Origin: Arthrobacter sp. H20
GTDB taxonomy: Bacteria; Actinomycetota; Actinomycetes; Actinomycetales; Micrococcaceae
Assembly: GCF_000520515.1 (NCBI RefSeq)
Contig: NZ_AZRY01000155.1
Location: forward strand, 1 to 43,409
DNA length: 43,409 nucleotides
Direction: 5' to 3'
Shown here in pieces: positions 42,883 to 43,409 of the stretch. The translations under genes were made by a program, and so were the position numbers. Under the pieces are notes generated by a model that saw only the letters and a list, made by a program, of their open reading frames with translations, was not told the DNA's origin and ran no database searches. Position 1 is the stretch's first letter; every line of letters starts with the position of its first letter.

Positions 42883-43392
42883 ATGAGTACACCGGATGCA
42901 GTACGCGCTGGCTCACCAGGTGACGCAGTGCTCCCAATCTCAGGGCCAACCGGGTCACTGTGGATGATGATCTTGCGGGGTTGCCTAACGGTCACTGGCG
43001 CGCTGGCGTTGCTTGCCTTCCTGTTGGGATTGGTGGCAGTTGATCTGCGGGCAGCACTCAGCTACGTAGCTAGCTTCAGCCTGGTAGCGACGTTCTTCTC
43101 TATCAGTCTTCTCGTCGGCCACTACGGAGGTCGGCGCAATCCAACCCGCGCCATGACCCTTTTTGCCCTGACGTACCTGGTCAAAGTTGTCGGTTTTGGC
43201 GCGCTACTAATCGTCGTCGGTACCCCGGACTGGCTGGACCGGACATGGTTCCTCGTCGGAGGACTGGCCACGGTGGTCTTATGGCAGATCGTTGAACTGT
43301 ATCTGTTCTCTAAGTCCCGCCACCTGCTCTATGACGATCCTGAGACAGTAGACCGCACCAGTGGAAAGGAGCGCGACCATGAAGCACAATGA
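42883..43392 (+). CDS. atpI: AtpI-like ATP synthase accessory membrane protein
   Basis: 169 aa from ATG 42883; ATG 42868 is an in-frame alternative and neither has a strong SD. Four hydrophobic segments lie at about residues 25-50, 58-80, 92-115 and 125-147, with charged loops (GHYGGRRNPTRAMT). The size and topology fit the variable AtpI/UncI protein that precedes atpB in ATP synthase operons; identification rests mainly on topology and genome context (behind prfA-prmC-tsaC and a wecA-class gene). A role in c-ring assembly or Mg2+ supply is family knowledge. The next ORF overlaps its 3' end. Confidence 0.7.
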   Translation: MSTPDAVRAGSPGDAVLPISGPTGSLWMMILRGCLTVTGALALLAFLLGLVAVDLRAALSYVASFSLVATFFSISLLVGHYGGRRNPTRAMTLFALTYLVKVVGFGALLIVVGTPDWLDRTWFLVGGLATVVLWQIVELYLFSKSRHLLYDDPETVDRTSGKERDHEAQ

Positions 43393-43409
43393 CAATGACA
43401 ATGACAATG
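43379..43409 (+). CDS. Start of the next gene (probably atpB), 3' partial
   Basis: ATG 43379 lies 8 nt after GGAAAGGAG (43362-43370), which overlaps the atpI end. Reading from it gives MKHNDNDNDN. A second possibility is ATG 43389, in the +1 frame, overlapping the atpI stop as ATGA and giving MTMTMTM. The window ends too soon to decide. Being next after atpI, it is probably atpB, but nothing here proves that. Confidence 0.4.
   Translation, partial: MKHNDNDNDN
43386..43409 (+). repeat. Four tandem ACAATG hexamers at the window end
   Basis: ACAATG occurs four times in a row up to the last base and may continue past it. It spans the atpI stop and the start of the next gene. Each unit adds an ATG in the frame of ATG 43389, and adds Asp-Asn in the frame of ATG 43379. 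Confidence 0.85.

Overview
The window is chromosomal DNA from a high-GC Gram-positive actinobacterium. The best fit is Micrococcaceae, Arthrobacter-like. The evidence is a fused E2o/E1o 2-oxoglutarate dehydrogenase (kgd), a CBS-containing GuaB1 next to two CNNM proteins, a Rho with a huge Asn/Arg/Asp/Gly-rich insert, the order argS-lysA-hom-thrC-thrB-rho-prfA-prmC-tsaC running into atpI, frequent GTG starts, and -10 boxes of the TAGRNT type placed directly against start codons (leaderless mRNAs). Almost all of it looks like core genome. I see no insertion sequence, prophage, CRISPR array, plasmid gene or rRNA.

Layout. 1-1.8 kb: end of a stress-type operon (PRC-barrel/DUF2382 protein, a four-helix membrane protein, a 56-aa protein) closed by a strong terminator. 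1.8-6.4 kb (minus): a degenerate SGNH-fold protein downstream of kgd. 6.6-10.9 kb: guaB1, a 315-bp structured leader, and two overlapping CNNM/CorC-type genes. 10.9-14.2 kb: a Zur-type operator, a znuABC zinc importer and a convergent zur gene. 14.3-24.6 kb: mostly single genes with their own leaderless promoters (metallo-beta-lactamase hydrolase, PhoD phosphatase, cysteine-desulfhydrase-like PLP enzyme, sulfurtransferase, HIT protein, HrpA helicase, WYL regulator, truncated DinB). 24.7-31.6 kb: tRNA-Arg(CCG) divergent from argS, then the lysine/threonine genes. 31.5-37 kb: a 27-aa cysteine-rich ORF, a long rho leader, rho, prfA, prmC and tsaC. 36.9-42.7 kb: a surface-glycan island of five genes on both strands (epimerase, two GT2 glycosyltransferases, FlaA1/WbpM-type dehydratase, WbpL/WecA-type initiating transferase). 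The window ends in atpI and the first codons of the next gene.

How the genes fit together. The zinc locus looks like a self-contained circuit: operator over the promoter, importer, then repressor. argS-lysA-hom-thrC-thrB has spacings of -8 to +16 nt and reads as one aspartate-family operon behind a leaderless argS. prfA, prmC and tsaC all serve translation: RF1, the methylase of its GGQ motif, and t6A tRNA modification. The FlaA1-type dehydratase and the WbpL-type transferase overlap and probably make and load the first sugar of a lipid-linked glycan that the GT2 enzymes extend.

Most unusual signals: a two-copy palindromic element upstream of the HIT gene and of prfA; a 27-codon ORF with a zinc-ribbon-like Cys pattern translationally coupled between thrB and rho; a predicted ATT start for hom and a possible CTG start for znuC; a run of genes with the -10 box exactly 6 nt before the start codon; an SGNH protein lacking its catalytic residues; and a hexanucleotide repeat giving stacked ATG codons after atpI.
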